Shown here: one piece after another, positions 9,248 through 16,867 of the stretch
How the letters are laid out: every line of letters begins with the position of its first letter
Numbering within the stretch: the first letter of the stretch is position 1
Source: JBMORL01 sp049322335
GTDB taxonomy: Bacteria > Bacteroidota > Bacteroidia > Flavobacteriales_D > UBA2798
DNA length: 64,000 nt
NCBI GenBank assembly: GCA_049322335.1
Contig: JBMORL010000086.1
Coordinates: forward strand, 29,659-93,658
Direction of reading: 5' to 3'
Made by a program: the position numbers and the translations under genes
The notes under the pieces: model-generated
The model's input: the letters and a program-made list of their open reading frames with translations, nothing else
What the model was told of the DNA's origin: nothing
Database searches by the model: none

Positions 9248-10225
9248 ATGAAAAAGAAAATTGCAGTGTTGATGGGTGGGTTTTCACACGAAGCCCAGAT
9301 TTCCATGAAAAGCGGGGCTACGGTTATGAAACATCTTGAAAGGGAAAAATATGAATTGTACCAGGTGGTGATTGACGAAAAAGGATGGAACTGCCACGAT
9401 GGAACAACTGCAATACCGGTAGATAAAAATGATTTTTCCGTGATGCTGTCCTCCGGAAGTAAACTTATGTTTGATTGTGCTTTTATTGTCATTCACGGCA
9501 CCCCGGGAGAAGACGGAAAACTACAGGCTTATTTTGATATGCTTAAAATTCCATATACTACCTGTAGTGCGCTGGCCTCTGCCATTACCTTCAATAAATA
9601 TACCTGCAACCAGCTTTTAAGAAGTTATGGTATAAAGTGCGCTAATTCGGTACACGTTAGAAAAGGTGAGCTGGTGGAAAAAGAAAAAATAGCTGCTGCT
9701 CTTGGATTTCCGATGTTTGTAAAACCCTGTGACGGAGGTTCAAGTTTCGGTGTATCGAAAGTAAAAACACCCGAAGAAATAGTTCCCGCTGTGGAAAAAG
9801 CGCTGCAACACGGCACAGAAGTAATCATTGAATCGTTTGTGAGTGGCACAGAAGTAACCTGCGGGATTTTTCACCTTAATGGAAATACCATTGTATTGCC
9901 ACCAACAGAAATTGTTTCTAAAAATGAATTTTTTGATTTTGACGCCAAATACAAAGGCGACTCGGAAGAAATTACACCGGCAAGAATTTCGCAGGAGATG
10001 ATTAAAAAAGTACAGCATATTACACATTACGCTTACCAAAAACTGAATCTCAGCGGGCTTTCAAGAATAGATTTCATCATTCAGAATGACGAACCTTATC
10101 TTATCGAAGTAAATACTGTGCCGGGGTTGTCAGACCAAAGTATCATTCCGCAACAATGCCGCTGCGTAGGAATTGAATTGAAAGATTTGTTTGGATGGAT
10201 GGTGGAAGATGCGTTGAGGAAGTGA
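9248..10225 (+). CDS. ddl: D-alanine--D-alanine ligase
   Basis: A 325-residue ATP-grasp ligase that joins two D-alanines for peptidoglycan precursor synthesis in the cytoplasm. Visible family motifs are the N-terminal GGFSHEAQISMKSG, HGTPGEDGKLQ (near residue 80), the grasp-loop region FPMFVKPCDGGSSFGVSKV (near 155-173), and the metal/substrate end SRIDFIIQND with EVNTVPGLSDQSIIPQQ (near 285-300). Length is usual for the family. It is transcribed away from the PASTA/T9SS/rluD run, so this neighbourhood has an envelope theme. Confidence 0.95.
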   Translation: MKKKIAVLMGGFSHEAQISMKSGATVMKHLEREKYELYQVVIDEKGWNCHDGTTAIPVDKNDFSVMLSSGSKLMFDCAFIVIHGTPGEDGKLQAYFDMLKIPYTTCSALASAITFNKYTCNQLLRSYGIKCANSVHVRKGELVEKEKIAAALGFPMFVKPCDGGSSFGVSKVKTPEEIVPAVEKALQHGTEVIIESFVSGTEVTCGIFHLNGNTIVLPPTEIVSKNEFFDFDAKYKGDSEEITPARISQEMIKKVQHITHYAYQKLNLSGLSRIDFIIQNDEPYLIEVNTVPGLSDQSIIPQQCRCVGIELKDLFGWMVEDALRK

Positions 10226-10302
10226 AACCCGGCTATGCGGTGCCTCGGTGAGTGAAAGTGATCAGAGATGAGTGGTGAGAAAAGACGGAAGCCATGAGCC
10301 CC

Positions 10303-10319
10303 GCCTGCAGCGGGCAGGC
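10303..10319. repeat. GC-rich hairpin with competing foldings
   Basis: GCCTGC (10303-10308) can pair with GCAGGC (10314-10319), and CCCGC (10300-10304) can pair with GCGGG (10310-10314). The GC-rich patch stands out in AT-rich intergenic DNA after ddl. A related GCCTGC palindrome occurs at 37112-37128, so it may be a dispersed repeat rather than a terminator. No T-tract follows. The rest of 10226-10500 shows no gene and no clear promoter. Confidence 0.4.
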
Positions 10320-10500
10320 ATGAAGTAAAGGGAACGTTTACCGTCATGAGGAGCTTTGATATTGCTTTATATAGCACCGAAATCACCGGGTAATGACTGA
10401 TTTTGGAGCTTTTATTCCACAGACCTACAAATCAATACCGTATCCTAAAAAAGGAGTTGAGAGTGCCTGTACTATTTATATTTCTTTAAATTTAAGGTAC

Positions 10501-10917
10501 ATGAAATTTTACCTGACTATACTTACCACATTACTGCTTCTATCTTGCCGGAAAGAAAAACCCGAAGGAGAAAATGCAGAAATAATCGGGAAATATGAAT
10601 GGAGCTGGACCAGGGTTATCAATATGGATCCAGGCTCGGGATTTACAAGTGCAAGTTATGTTTATGCATCAGGTTCAACTGATAAATATGGGATTGAAGT
10701 TACCTCAAAAGGGAAAATATTTTTATACAGAAACGGAAAATTTGAAGATCATTTCAGAATCATATCTATATCATATCAAACCGATGGAAGTAAGCACATA
10801 GAATGTTCCAAAGCGGTAAGTTTTATTTACAAAAACAACGAAATTTTATCACATGATTTTCCATCCCTTTATCCGGATCGGGATATCGATTACGTAAACT
10901 ATTTTATTAAGAAATGA
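10501..10917 (+). CDS. Small lipoprotein, function unknown
   Basis: The start at 10501 (MKFYLTILTTLLLLSC) gives a classic lipoprotein signal with lipobox Cys16. The longer open frame from 10393 has no signal and is rejected. The product has 138 residues. The mature part has a short charged linker and then a compact domain (IIGKYEWSWTRV, GIEVTSKGKIFLYRNGK) that resembles a lipocalin-like or META-like small beta-barrel of the kind common in Bacteroidota lipoproteins. No enzyme motif was recognised. Its stop overlaps the start of the next lipoprotein gene (ATGA), so the pair is translationally coupled. Confidence 0.75.
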   Translation: MKFYLTILTTLLLLSCRKEKPEGENAEIIGKYEWSWTRVINMDPGSGFTSASYVYASGSTDKYGIEVTSKGKIFLYRNGKFEDHFRIISISYQTDGSKHIECSKAVSFIYKNNEILSHDFPSLYPDRDIDYVNYFIKK

Positions 10918-11300
10918 AATCCTTTCTGATACTTGTTTTCGCCTTGTTGCTGTTTTCCTGCAGAAAAGATAAATCCTTTGAACACGGGCCGGTGGACTGT
11001 GAAGGTATTGATCAGTTTACGGGACAATATAGTGGCACACATTTTCATTATCTCTACTTTCCCACACAAGACACTACTCACCTCGACACTTGTATTGTTT
11101 CTAATGTTTCAGATTCTTACACCTGTAAATTATATTTTTCCTTGTTATACTCTGATTATATTGTTCATTCTGACAATTCCATTGAAACTTACCATGCAAA
11201 AATTTGGTTTTCGGGGGATAGTTTATTTATTAATAAATATGAGACCCTGAATACAGGTTATACCATGCTTTCCGTTAGTTTCAGAGGGAAGAGAATATGA
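10914..11300 (+). CDS. Small lipoprotein, function unknown
   Basis: A 128-residue protein with a lipoprotein signal (MKSFLILVFALLLFSC, lipobox Cys16). The mature region contains FTGQYSGTHFHYLYF and a Ser/Tyr-rich beta pattern with two Cys residues (DTCIVSN and SYTCKLYF), close to the small beta-barrel style of the preceding gene though not clearly a duplicate. It overlaps that gene by four bases. No homologous family was recognised from sequence alone. It is convergent with rdgB. Confidence 0.7.
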   Translation: MKSFLILVFALLLFSCRKDKSFEHGPVDCEGIDQFTGQYSGTHFHYLYFPTQDTTHLDTCIVSNVSDSYTCKLYFSLLYSDYIVHSDNSIETYHAKIWFSGDSLFINKYETLNTGYTMLSVSFRGKRI

Positions 11301-11397
11301 TATTTTTTATATAGCAGTGATATGGCCTGAGAAAAACTGTACCTGCTCAATCAGGAACACTGACGGTCGCACACAGATCATAATAAGCAGAAAACTA

Positions 11398-11419
11398 ACA
11401 GCCAAAGACAGCTGGCTGT
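11398..11419. repeat. Intergenic hairpin between convergent genes
   Basis: ACAGCCA (11398-11404) and TGGCTGT (11413-11419) form a perfect seven-base stem with an eight-base loop. It lies between the lipoprotein pair and rdgB, which converge here. There is no clear T-tract, so a terminator role is uncertain. ACTGCC-like short repeats follow immediately (11420-11440). Confidence 0.3.
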
Positions 11420-11433
11420 AAACTGAGAACTGC

Positions 11434-12012
11434 CTACTGCCAACTTTTCAAAAACTCCACCAGCTTTTCCACTGCCTTTGCCCTGTGGCTGATGTTGTTT
11501 TTTTCTTCTGCCGTCATTTCTGCAAACGTTTTTTCAAATCCATCCGGAACAAAAACGGGATCGTAACCAAATCCTTTTTCACCACGCATTTCATTTGTAA
11601 TTTTTCCATCCACCTTTCCTTCAAACAAATATTCTTTTCCATCCATCACCAGTGCGATAACCGTTTTGAAGCAGGCATTTCTGTTGTTTTTATTTTTCAG
11701 TTCATGCAATAATTTCTGCATGTTTTTCAGCGCATTTTTTTCTTCCCCGGCATAACGTGCCGAAAATACACCCGGGTCACCATTCAGCGCTTCCACTTCC
11801 AGGCCTGTATCATCGGCAAAACAATTCACGTGAAATTTTTCCGCCACATAACGGGCTTTTTCCAATGCATTTGCTGTAAGCGTATTTCCCGTTTCGGGCA
11901 ATTCTTCTTTCAACTGAAATTTATCAAGCCCGGAAATCGTAACCGAATTCCCCGTTTTTTGAATAATCTCCCTTAATTTATCCGGATTTTGTGTGGCAAA
12001 AACAAGTTTCAT
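11434..12012 (-). CDS. rdgB: XTP/dITP diphosphatase (RdgB/HAM1)
   Basis: The ATG at 12012 (MKLVFATQNPDKLREI) is the family-typical start. The ten extra residues of the longer frame are rejected. The enzyme of 192 residues hydrolyses non-canonical purine nucleoside triphosphates (XTP, dITP, ITP) to monophosphates and keeps them out of DNA. Motifs: ATQNPDKL (substrate site), FADDTGLEVEAL (metal-site Asp), ARYAGEEKN, GFGYDPVFVPDG and the C-terminal SHRAKAVEKL. A perfect -7 element ends five bases before the ATG, which suggests a leaderless mRNA. Confidence 0.95.
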   Translation of the reverse strand: MKLVFATQNPDKLREIIQKTGNSVTISGLDKFQLKEELPETGNTLTANALEKARYVAEKFHVNCFADDTGLEVEALNGDPGVFSARYAGEEKNALKNMQKLLHELKNKNNRNACFKTVIALVMDGKEYLFEGKVDGKITNEMRGEKGFGYDPVFVPDGFEKTFAEMTAEEKNNISHRAKAVEKLVEFLKSWQ

Positions 12013-12017
12013 GGACG

Positions 12018-12025
12018 CAAATTTA
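12018..12025 (-). promoter_or_regulatory. Candidate leaderless -7 element of rdgB
   Basis: On the minus strand the sequence reads TAAATTTG, then CGTCC, then the ATG. A start of transcription 4-5 bases after the element would coincide with the start codon. No clear -33 element is seen. Confidence 0.45.
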
Positions 12026-12181
12026 CCAAATTTGGCACGCATCCTGACGATTTAGAAGTCTAAATGGTTGCTTATTTCTTTATCTTTTAATCAGAAATGT
12101 GCAAATTCACTTCATTCTCCTTTTTTTTTAGGGATAATAAAATTTAAAATATTATTTTTAGCGGTAAACAAATTCAGCAAA

Positions 12182-13237
12182 GTGAAAATTCTTGTCACAG
12201 GCAGCAGTGGGCTCATCGGATCGGAAGCAGTAAGATATTTCGGAAGCAAAGGCCACCGGATACTGGGAGCAGATAACAACCTCCGGAAATTTTTTTTCGG
12301 TGAAAACGGTGATACCTCATGGAATCTCAGCAGCCTGAAAAAATTACCCGTGGATTTCTCGCATTTTGATATCGATATCCGTGAGCGCAATGCCGTGTTG
12401 CAGTTCATGGAAAAGGAAAAACCCGATGCCATTATTCACTGTGCCGCACAACCTTCTCACGACCTGGCTGCAAAAATTCCATTTGAGGATTTCGACACCA
12501 ATGCCAGCGGCACACTCAACCTGCTTGAATCCGCCAGGCGTTATTGCAAGGAATCTCCCTTTGTGTTTCTAAGCACCAACAAAGTATATGGTGATGCTCC
12601 CAATGAACTGGAGTTGACGGAAACCCCCACGCGTTGGGAATACAAAGACAAAAAATTCTATAATGGCATTGACGAATCTATGCGAATCGATCAAACCACT
12701 CACAGCCTTTTCGGAGCATCGAAAACAGCAGCCGATATTTTGGTGCAGGAATACGGAAGATATTTTAACATGCCCACTGTTTGTTTTCGCGGAGGTTGCC
12801 TGACCGGGCCTTCTCACAGCAGTGCAGAATTACATGGTTTTCTTTCCTATCTTGTAAAATGTGCCGTGCAGAAAAAACACTACACTATTTTCGGATATAA
12901 AGGAAAACAGGTACGCGACCAGATACATAGTTATGACGTGGTGCGTGCTGCCGAAGAATTTATTCTTCATCCCAAAAGCGGTGAAGTATACAATCTCGGT
13001 GGCGGAAGAAACAACAGTGCTTCGGTATTGGAATGTATCGTGATGCTGGAAAAGGAATTTAACCTTCGCCTCGAACATTCCCTCAGCGAAACCAACCGTG
13101 TGGGCGACCACATTTGCTATATCAGCGATCTTTCCAAACTGAAAAAAGATTTTCCCGGATGGAATATTACTATTTCCCTGAAACAGATTATGCAACAAAT
13201 TGTTGAAGCCGAGCAAAAAAGACTGGCCACAGCATGA
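12182..13237 (+). CDS. CDP-paratose 2-epimerase-like sugar epimerase
   Basis: A GTG start at 12182 (KILVTGSSGLIGSE follows) is chosen because the Rossmann fold must begin here. The 38 upstream codons have no ATG and no family resemblance. The 351-residue protein is an extended SDR enzyme. It has the NAD-binding glycine loop (residues 6-13) and blocks I know from the CDP-paratose/CDP-tyvelose epimerase group: AAQPSHDLAA, LSTNKVYGDAPN, FRGGCLTGPSHS, GYKGKQVRDQIHS and NLGGGR. Oddity: where SDR enzymes have YxxxK this has FGASK, with Phe177 in place of the catalytic Tyr and Lys181 kept. The related family may share this. It opens the polysaccharide locus and overlaps the next glycosyltransferase by four bases (ATGA). 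Confidence 0.85.
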   Translation: MKILVTGSSGLIGSEAVRYFGSKGHRILGADNNLRKFFFGENGDTSWNLSSLKKLPVDFSHFDIDIRERNAVLQFMEKEKPDAIIHCAAQPSHDLAAKIPFEDFDTNASGTLNLLESARRYCKESPFVFLSTNKVYGDAPNELELTETPTRWEYKDKKFYNGIDESMRIDQTTHSLFGASKTAADILVQEYGRYFNMPTVCFRGGCLTGPSHSSAELHGFLSYLVKCAVQKKHYTIFGYKGKQVRDQIHSYDVVRAAEEFILHPKSGEVYNLGGGRNNSASVLECIVMLEKEFNLRLEHSLSETNRVGDHICYISDLSKLKKDFPGWNITISLKQIMQQIVEAEQKRLATA

Positions 13238-14364
13238 GAATAGCCATTTACGATATCCGCCATTACGAGATGGTACATGTTTTATTCAGACTATTTGATA
13301 CTCCTGAAAACGAAATTCTTTTTCTGATAAGCCCGCTGCTGAAAGAAAAACTCATTTCTGTTTCCGGCCAGCAAATGTCGCGGCATACTATTATTACAGA
13401 AAACCCTGAAGAAAGCCATGAAAGTTTTTTATTAAAGTGCAAAAAGGAAATAGAAAAATTCAAACCTGCTTTTCTCCATTGCAATACCATTGATAAAGAT
13501 TATAAATATATGAGCCGGTTTTTGAAAAACTGCAGCATTCCGTATTCTATAACTATTCATAATATAAACACGTGGCTCGCTCCTCCTTTTACACTTAACC
13601 GCACCGCGTTACAAAATTATTATCACCGGAAAAAAATGGTAAAAGGATCATCGATGCTGGTGGTGCAGGAAGAACTTTTTGTATCCTATATACATAACAA
13701 AAATCTTTACAAAAAACCTGTCATCACCATTCCTCATACACTTCAGGAAGAAAAACCGGTAGAAAATAAAAATGAAAAAATTGTTGTGTCTATTCCCGGG
13801 GCTATTGACGGGGTGAGAAGAGATATCGGCATGGCCCTTGATGTGATGGAGGCTATTCACCAAAAGTCAAAACAGTTTCAGTTTGTTTTTGCAGGAAAAG
13901 TATTAGGACATCTCGGGGAAAAAATATGGCAACGGGTAGAACAACTTCAGCAAAAAGGGCTTGATATTCAACATTGCTATGATGAGAAATCGAATGTTGT
14001 TTTCGATGAACAGATGAAAAAGTGCGATGTGGTTTTTTTACCGCTGAATGTAAAAACCAAATACGAAGGCATTGACGAAATATATGGAACAACAAAAGTA
14101 ACAGGAGTGATGTATGACATGATGCGGGCCGGGAAACCGGGGATTGTTCCGGCTGAAATGGTTATACCGCCAACGATGAACGGAAGCATAATCAGTTATC
14201 AAAACAAAAAAGACCTGACAGAAAAGTTGCTGGCACTGGAGGCACAACCGGCAGAACTGAAAAAAAGAAAACAAGCTGCTTTGCGTGAATCTGAATATTA
14301 CCGGGAGGAAGCCATAAGACAACGGGTTATTCCGCAAATAAAAAAATATATGTCAGCCAAATGA
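13234..14364 (+). CDS. GT-B-like glycosyltransferase, paralogue of 20738 gene
   Basis: A 376-residue protein with the GT-B two-domain look: an N-terminal domain MRIAIYDIRHYEMVHVLF, then a C-terminal nucleotide-sugar domain with IPGAIDGVRRDIGMAL and EIYGTTKVTGVMYDMMRAGKPG. It is clearly related to the gene at 20738-21871 across its whole length (similar N-terminus, 'G-IDxxRRD' and 'EIYGxxKxTG' blocks). No standard family signature is obvious, so donor and acceptor are unknown. It starts inside the stop of the epimerase (ATGA overlap) and its 3' end overlaps galE by 12 bases from the opposite strand. Confidence 0.7.
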   Translation: MRIAIYDIRHYEMVHVLFRLFDTPENEILFLISPLLKEKLISVSGQQMSRHTIITENPEESHESFLLKCKKEIEKFKPAFLHCNTIDKDYKYMSRFLKNCSIPYSITIHNINTWLAPPFTLNRTALQNYYHRKKMVKGSSMLVVQEELFVSYIHNKNLYKKPVITIPHTLQEEKPVENKNEKIVVSIPGAIDGVRRDIGMALDVMEAIHQKSKQFQFVFAGKVLGHLGEKIWQRVEQLQQKGLDIQHCYDEKSNVVFDEQMKKCDVVFLPLNVKTKYEGIDEIYGTTKVTGVMYDMMRAGKPGIVPAEMVIPPTMNGSIISYQNKKDLTEKLLALEAQPAELKKRKQAALRESEYYREEAIRQRVIPQIKKYMSAK

Positions 14365-15387
14365 AAGAAGTTTCTGCTGCCATTTCCATGCCGTGGTAAG
14401 CATATCTTCCAGCGAATAGTTAGGATTCCACCCCAGTTGTTTTTTCGCTTTTTCGTTATTGGCATAAATGGACACGATATCTCCTTCCCTTCTTGGTCCT
14501 ATTGTATAATCCAGTTTAAGATGATTTACTTTTTCGAAAGTAGTAAGCACTTCCATAACGGTGATACCATTACCGGAGCCAAGATTAAACACTTCACAAT
14601 TGGAAGAGTTTTTTTTCTCCAGGAGCCATGATACAGATAAGGTATGCGCATCAGCGATATCCATCACATGGATAAAATCACGCAGGCAGGTGCCATCGCG
14701 GGTGGGATAATCGTCTCCGTTTACAGTTAGTTTTCCGCGTAATCCTGCTGCCGATTGGGAAACTACAGGTATAAGATTGCTTCCCTTTTGAAACAGGTAT
14801 TCGCCAATTTCTGCAGAAGGATGTGCTCCGGCAGGATTAAAATAACGAAGTAAAACCATATTAAACTGCGGATGGGCCAGCGAAAAATTCCTGATCATTT
14901 GCTCACATACCTGTTTGGTATGTCCATAGGGCGATTCAGCAGGTTGAAGCGGTGTTTCTTCGGTTACCGGCAGCTGATCTGCATTGCCGTAAACTGTACA
15001 GGAAGATGAAAAAATAAGATTCGGGATTTTATATAATTCCATTGCTTCCAAAACGGTGAGCATGGATCCCAGGTTGTTTTTATAATATAAAAGCGGATTT
15101 TCCACCGACTCAGCCACATCTTTATAGGCTGCAAAATGAATAATGGCTACCGCATCCCGGTGTTGTTCAAAAACTTTTAATGCATCTGTGCGGTTGCTGA
15201 GGTTGACCGGATATGACAAAGGAGATTTCCCCAGAATTTTTTTTAATCCTTCAGGAATATATTTTCCCGCCCTCGACTCATCATCTATGATCACCGGTTC
15301 AAATCCCTTTTGGGCAAGATCGGCTACGGTATGCGAACCAATAAAGCCAAAACCTCCGGTGACAATTATTTTTTTTCCGGCTGACAT
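14353..15387 (-). CDS. galE: UDP-glucose 4-epimerase
   Basis: A 344-residue extended SDR enzyme that interconverts UDP-glucose and UDP-galactose (or the N-acetyl forms). Motifs: TGGFGFIGSHT (residues 10-20), HFAAYKDVAESV, SSSCTVYGN, the catalytic SPYGHTK (YxxxK), RYFNPAGAHPS, RDFIHVMDIADAH and NLGSGNG. Length is typical. It faces against the neighbouring glycosyltransferase genes, overlapping one by 12 bases, so it is a separate transcription unit. A perfect -7 element ends five bases before the ATG, again pointing to a leaderless mRNA. Confidence 0.95.
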   Translation of the reverse strand: MSAGKKIIVTGGFGFIGSHTVADLAQKGFEPVIIDDESRAGKYIPEGLKKILGKSPLSYPVNLSNRTDALKVFEQHRDAVAIIHFAAYKDVAESVENPLLYYKNNLGSMLTVLEAMELYKIPNLIFSSSCTVYGNADQLPVTEETPLQPAESPYGHTKQVCEQMIRNFSLAHPQFNMVLLRYFNPAGAHPSAEIGEYLFQKGSNLIPVVSQSAAGLRGKLTVNGDDYPTRDGTCLRDFIHVMDIADAHTLSVSWLLEKKNSSNCEVFNLGSGNGITVMEVLTTFEKVNHLKLDYTIGPRREGDIVSIYANNEKAKKQLGWNPNYSLEDMLTTAWKWQQKLLSFG

Positions 15388-15392
15388 GGAGA

Positions 15393-15400
15393 CAAAACTA
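15393..15400 (-). promoter_or_regulatory. Candidate leaderless -7 element of galE
   Basis: On the minus strand the sequence reads TAGTTTTG, then TCTCC, then the ATG of galE. This is the same layout as at rdgB. The remaining part of the 254-base divergent gap up to 15641 holds no other feature I can support. Confidence 0.45.
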
Positions 15401-15641
15401 CGTAATTAATTCTTATTGTGCCAGCCCGGATGATTATGCCTGAAAACCACGTCTGATGCCCCGGTTTAACCAACTATTACTTTTCCGGAAACTGTTGCTG
15501 GTATCCGAAAAGCCCTTCTCATTATTTGAAATGACAACAAGCCCGACTTCCTTTCCATTTAAAAGAATGTGATTTTTGTTTCGTTTCCCAATCCTATTCT
15601 TATTTTTATGCCCTGTTACACATTTACACCTGCGTTTTTGC

Positions 15642-16748
15642 ATGAAACTGGAAAATCAGAATATTCTCATTATTTCCAATGAACCCTGGGGAGAAATATG
15701 GTTTTCAAAACACAATTATGCATTCGAATTATCAAAAAAAAACAAGGTGATATTTATCAATCCTGCTCCCCGCTGGTCGGTGAAGAATATTTTTAAAAGA
15801 GATATTATTATAAAAAAAGAAAACGGCCGGCTCTGTTCCCTTTCTTACAAAAATATTCTACCCCACTATTTTCTGAAGTGGAATAACCGGCTGGTTTCTT
15901 CCATGATCAGAAAAAAACTGGAAAAAGAAGGTATACACCAAACTATTTTCTGGTCGTTTGACCCGGTACGTTTGTTTGATCCGCGCCAGCTGAATTCTTT
16001 TTATTCGCTATTTGAAGCGGTTGACAAATACCGGTTATCGTTAAAAGCCGAAAAATATCTTTACGCTAATGTTGACTCCGTTATAGTTATTTCAGAAGAT
16101 TTTAAAGAACTTTATAAACCGTTTGGAAAACCTGTTCTTTGTGTTTCTCATGCTATTTCCACCGAAGAATTTGAACCGGAAAATTCCGCTTCCGTTAAAC
16201 CGGTGACTGACAAAAACAGCGCTTTGTATATTGGAAATCTCGATCACCGGGTGGATTACCTGCTGATAAAAAAAATGGCAGAAGAATTTCCGCAGACCAG
16301 GTTTGTATTTATCGGGGGAATCCGTGAAACCAATAACGCTGTTTTCAGGGAGCTGTTCATTGAAAAAAAATATTCCAACGTGGTGTATGAAGGAAAAAAA
16401 CATTTCAAGGAGCTGAAACATCATATACATGCCTGCGGATTTTGTATTGCACCCATGGCCTTATTTGAAAGCAATACTATTTCCCATCACAAAATTTTTC
16501 AATACCTGGCAATGGGCAAGGCCGTTTTCAGCTGCCGATTTTCTGAATATACTTCTTTTGCTCATTTGTTGTATATGGAAGACGACCACGCCTTGTTGAT
16601 AGAAAAAATTAAATCTTTTCTTTCTGAAGGAGAAAACGACACTCTTAAATCGCAACGAATTAAAAAAGCCCGGGAATTTACCTTTGATGCTGTTCTGCAA
16701 AAAATAGAACTGTTTATTTCTGAAACCCTGCGCCCGGGTCAAAAATGA
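15642..16748 (+). CDS. Glycosyltransferase, GT-B type
   Basis: The start at 15642 (MKLENQNILIISNEPWGEIWF) is preferred to the longer frame from 15576, whose 22 extra residues form an unlikely hydrophobic leader. The product has 368 residues. It has an N-terminal domain with NEPWGEIWFSKHNYAFELSK and a C-terminal domain with ALYIGNLDHRVDYLLIKKMA and FQYLAMGKAVFS, the pattern of GT4-like enzymes such as those with a GNL-DYxL block. The invariant EX7E motif is not clear. Likely transfers a sugar onto a lipid-linked glycan in the cytoplasm. Divergent from galE; first gene of the flippase side of the locus. Confidence 0.75.
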   Translation: MKLENQNILIISNEPWGEIWFSKHNYAFELSKKNKVIFINPAPRWSVKNIFKRDIIIKKENGRLCSLSYKNILPHYFLKWNNRLVSSMIRKKLEKEGIHQTIFWSFDPVRLFDPRQLNSFYSLFEAVDKYRLSLKAEKYLYANVDSVIVISEDFKELYKPFGKPVLCVSHAISTEEFEPENSASVKPVTDKNSALYIGNLDHRVDYLLIKKMAEEFPQTRFVFIGGIRETNNAVFRELFIEKKYSNVVYEGKKHFKELKHHIHACGFCIAPMALFESNTISHHKIFQYLAMGKAVFSCRFSEYTSFAHLLYMEDDHALLIEKIKSFLSEGENDTLKSQRIKKAREFTFDAVLQKIELFISETLRPGQK

Positions 16749-16831
16749 AGGATTATCTTCTGTCTCTGCTTTTTTAATCACGGTTTTTACCAATTTCAGA
16801 TAATAAATTCCGGTTTGCAAAAAAACAAACC

Positions 16832-16839
16832 TATATTTG
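16832..16839 (+). promoter_or_regulatory. Candidate -7 element for the flippase gene
   Basis: TATATTTG matches TAnnTTTG, 28 bases before the flippase ATG. A TTG lies at 16815-16817, only 14 bases upstream of the element, shorter than the usual 17-23. Confidence 0.45.
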
Positions 16840-16867
16840 CTTTACATTCAGGAAATGACAGACAAAG

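Noticed and set aside
10393..10500. Longer 5' start of the first small lipoprotein gene
   Set aside because: It would bury the lipoprotein signal; the start at 10501 gives a proper lipobox.
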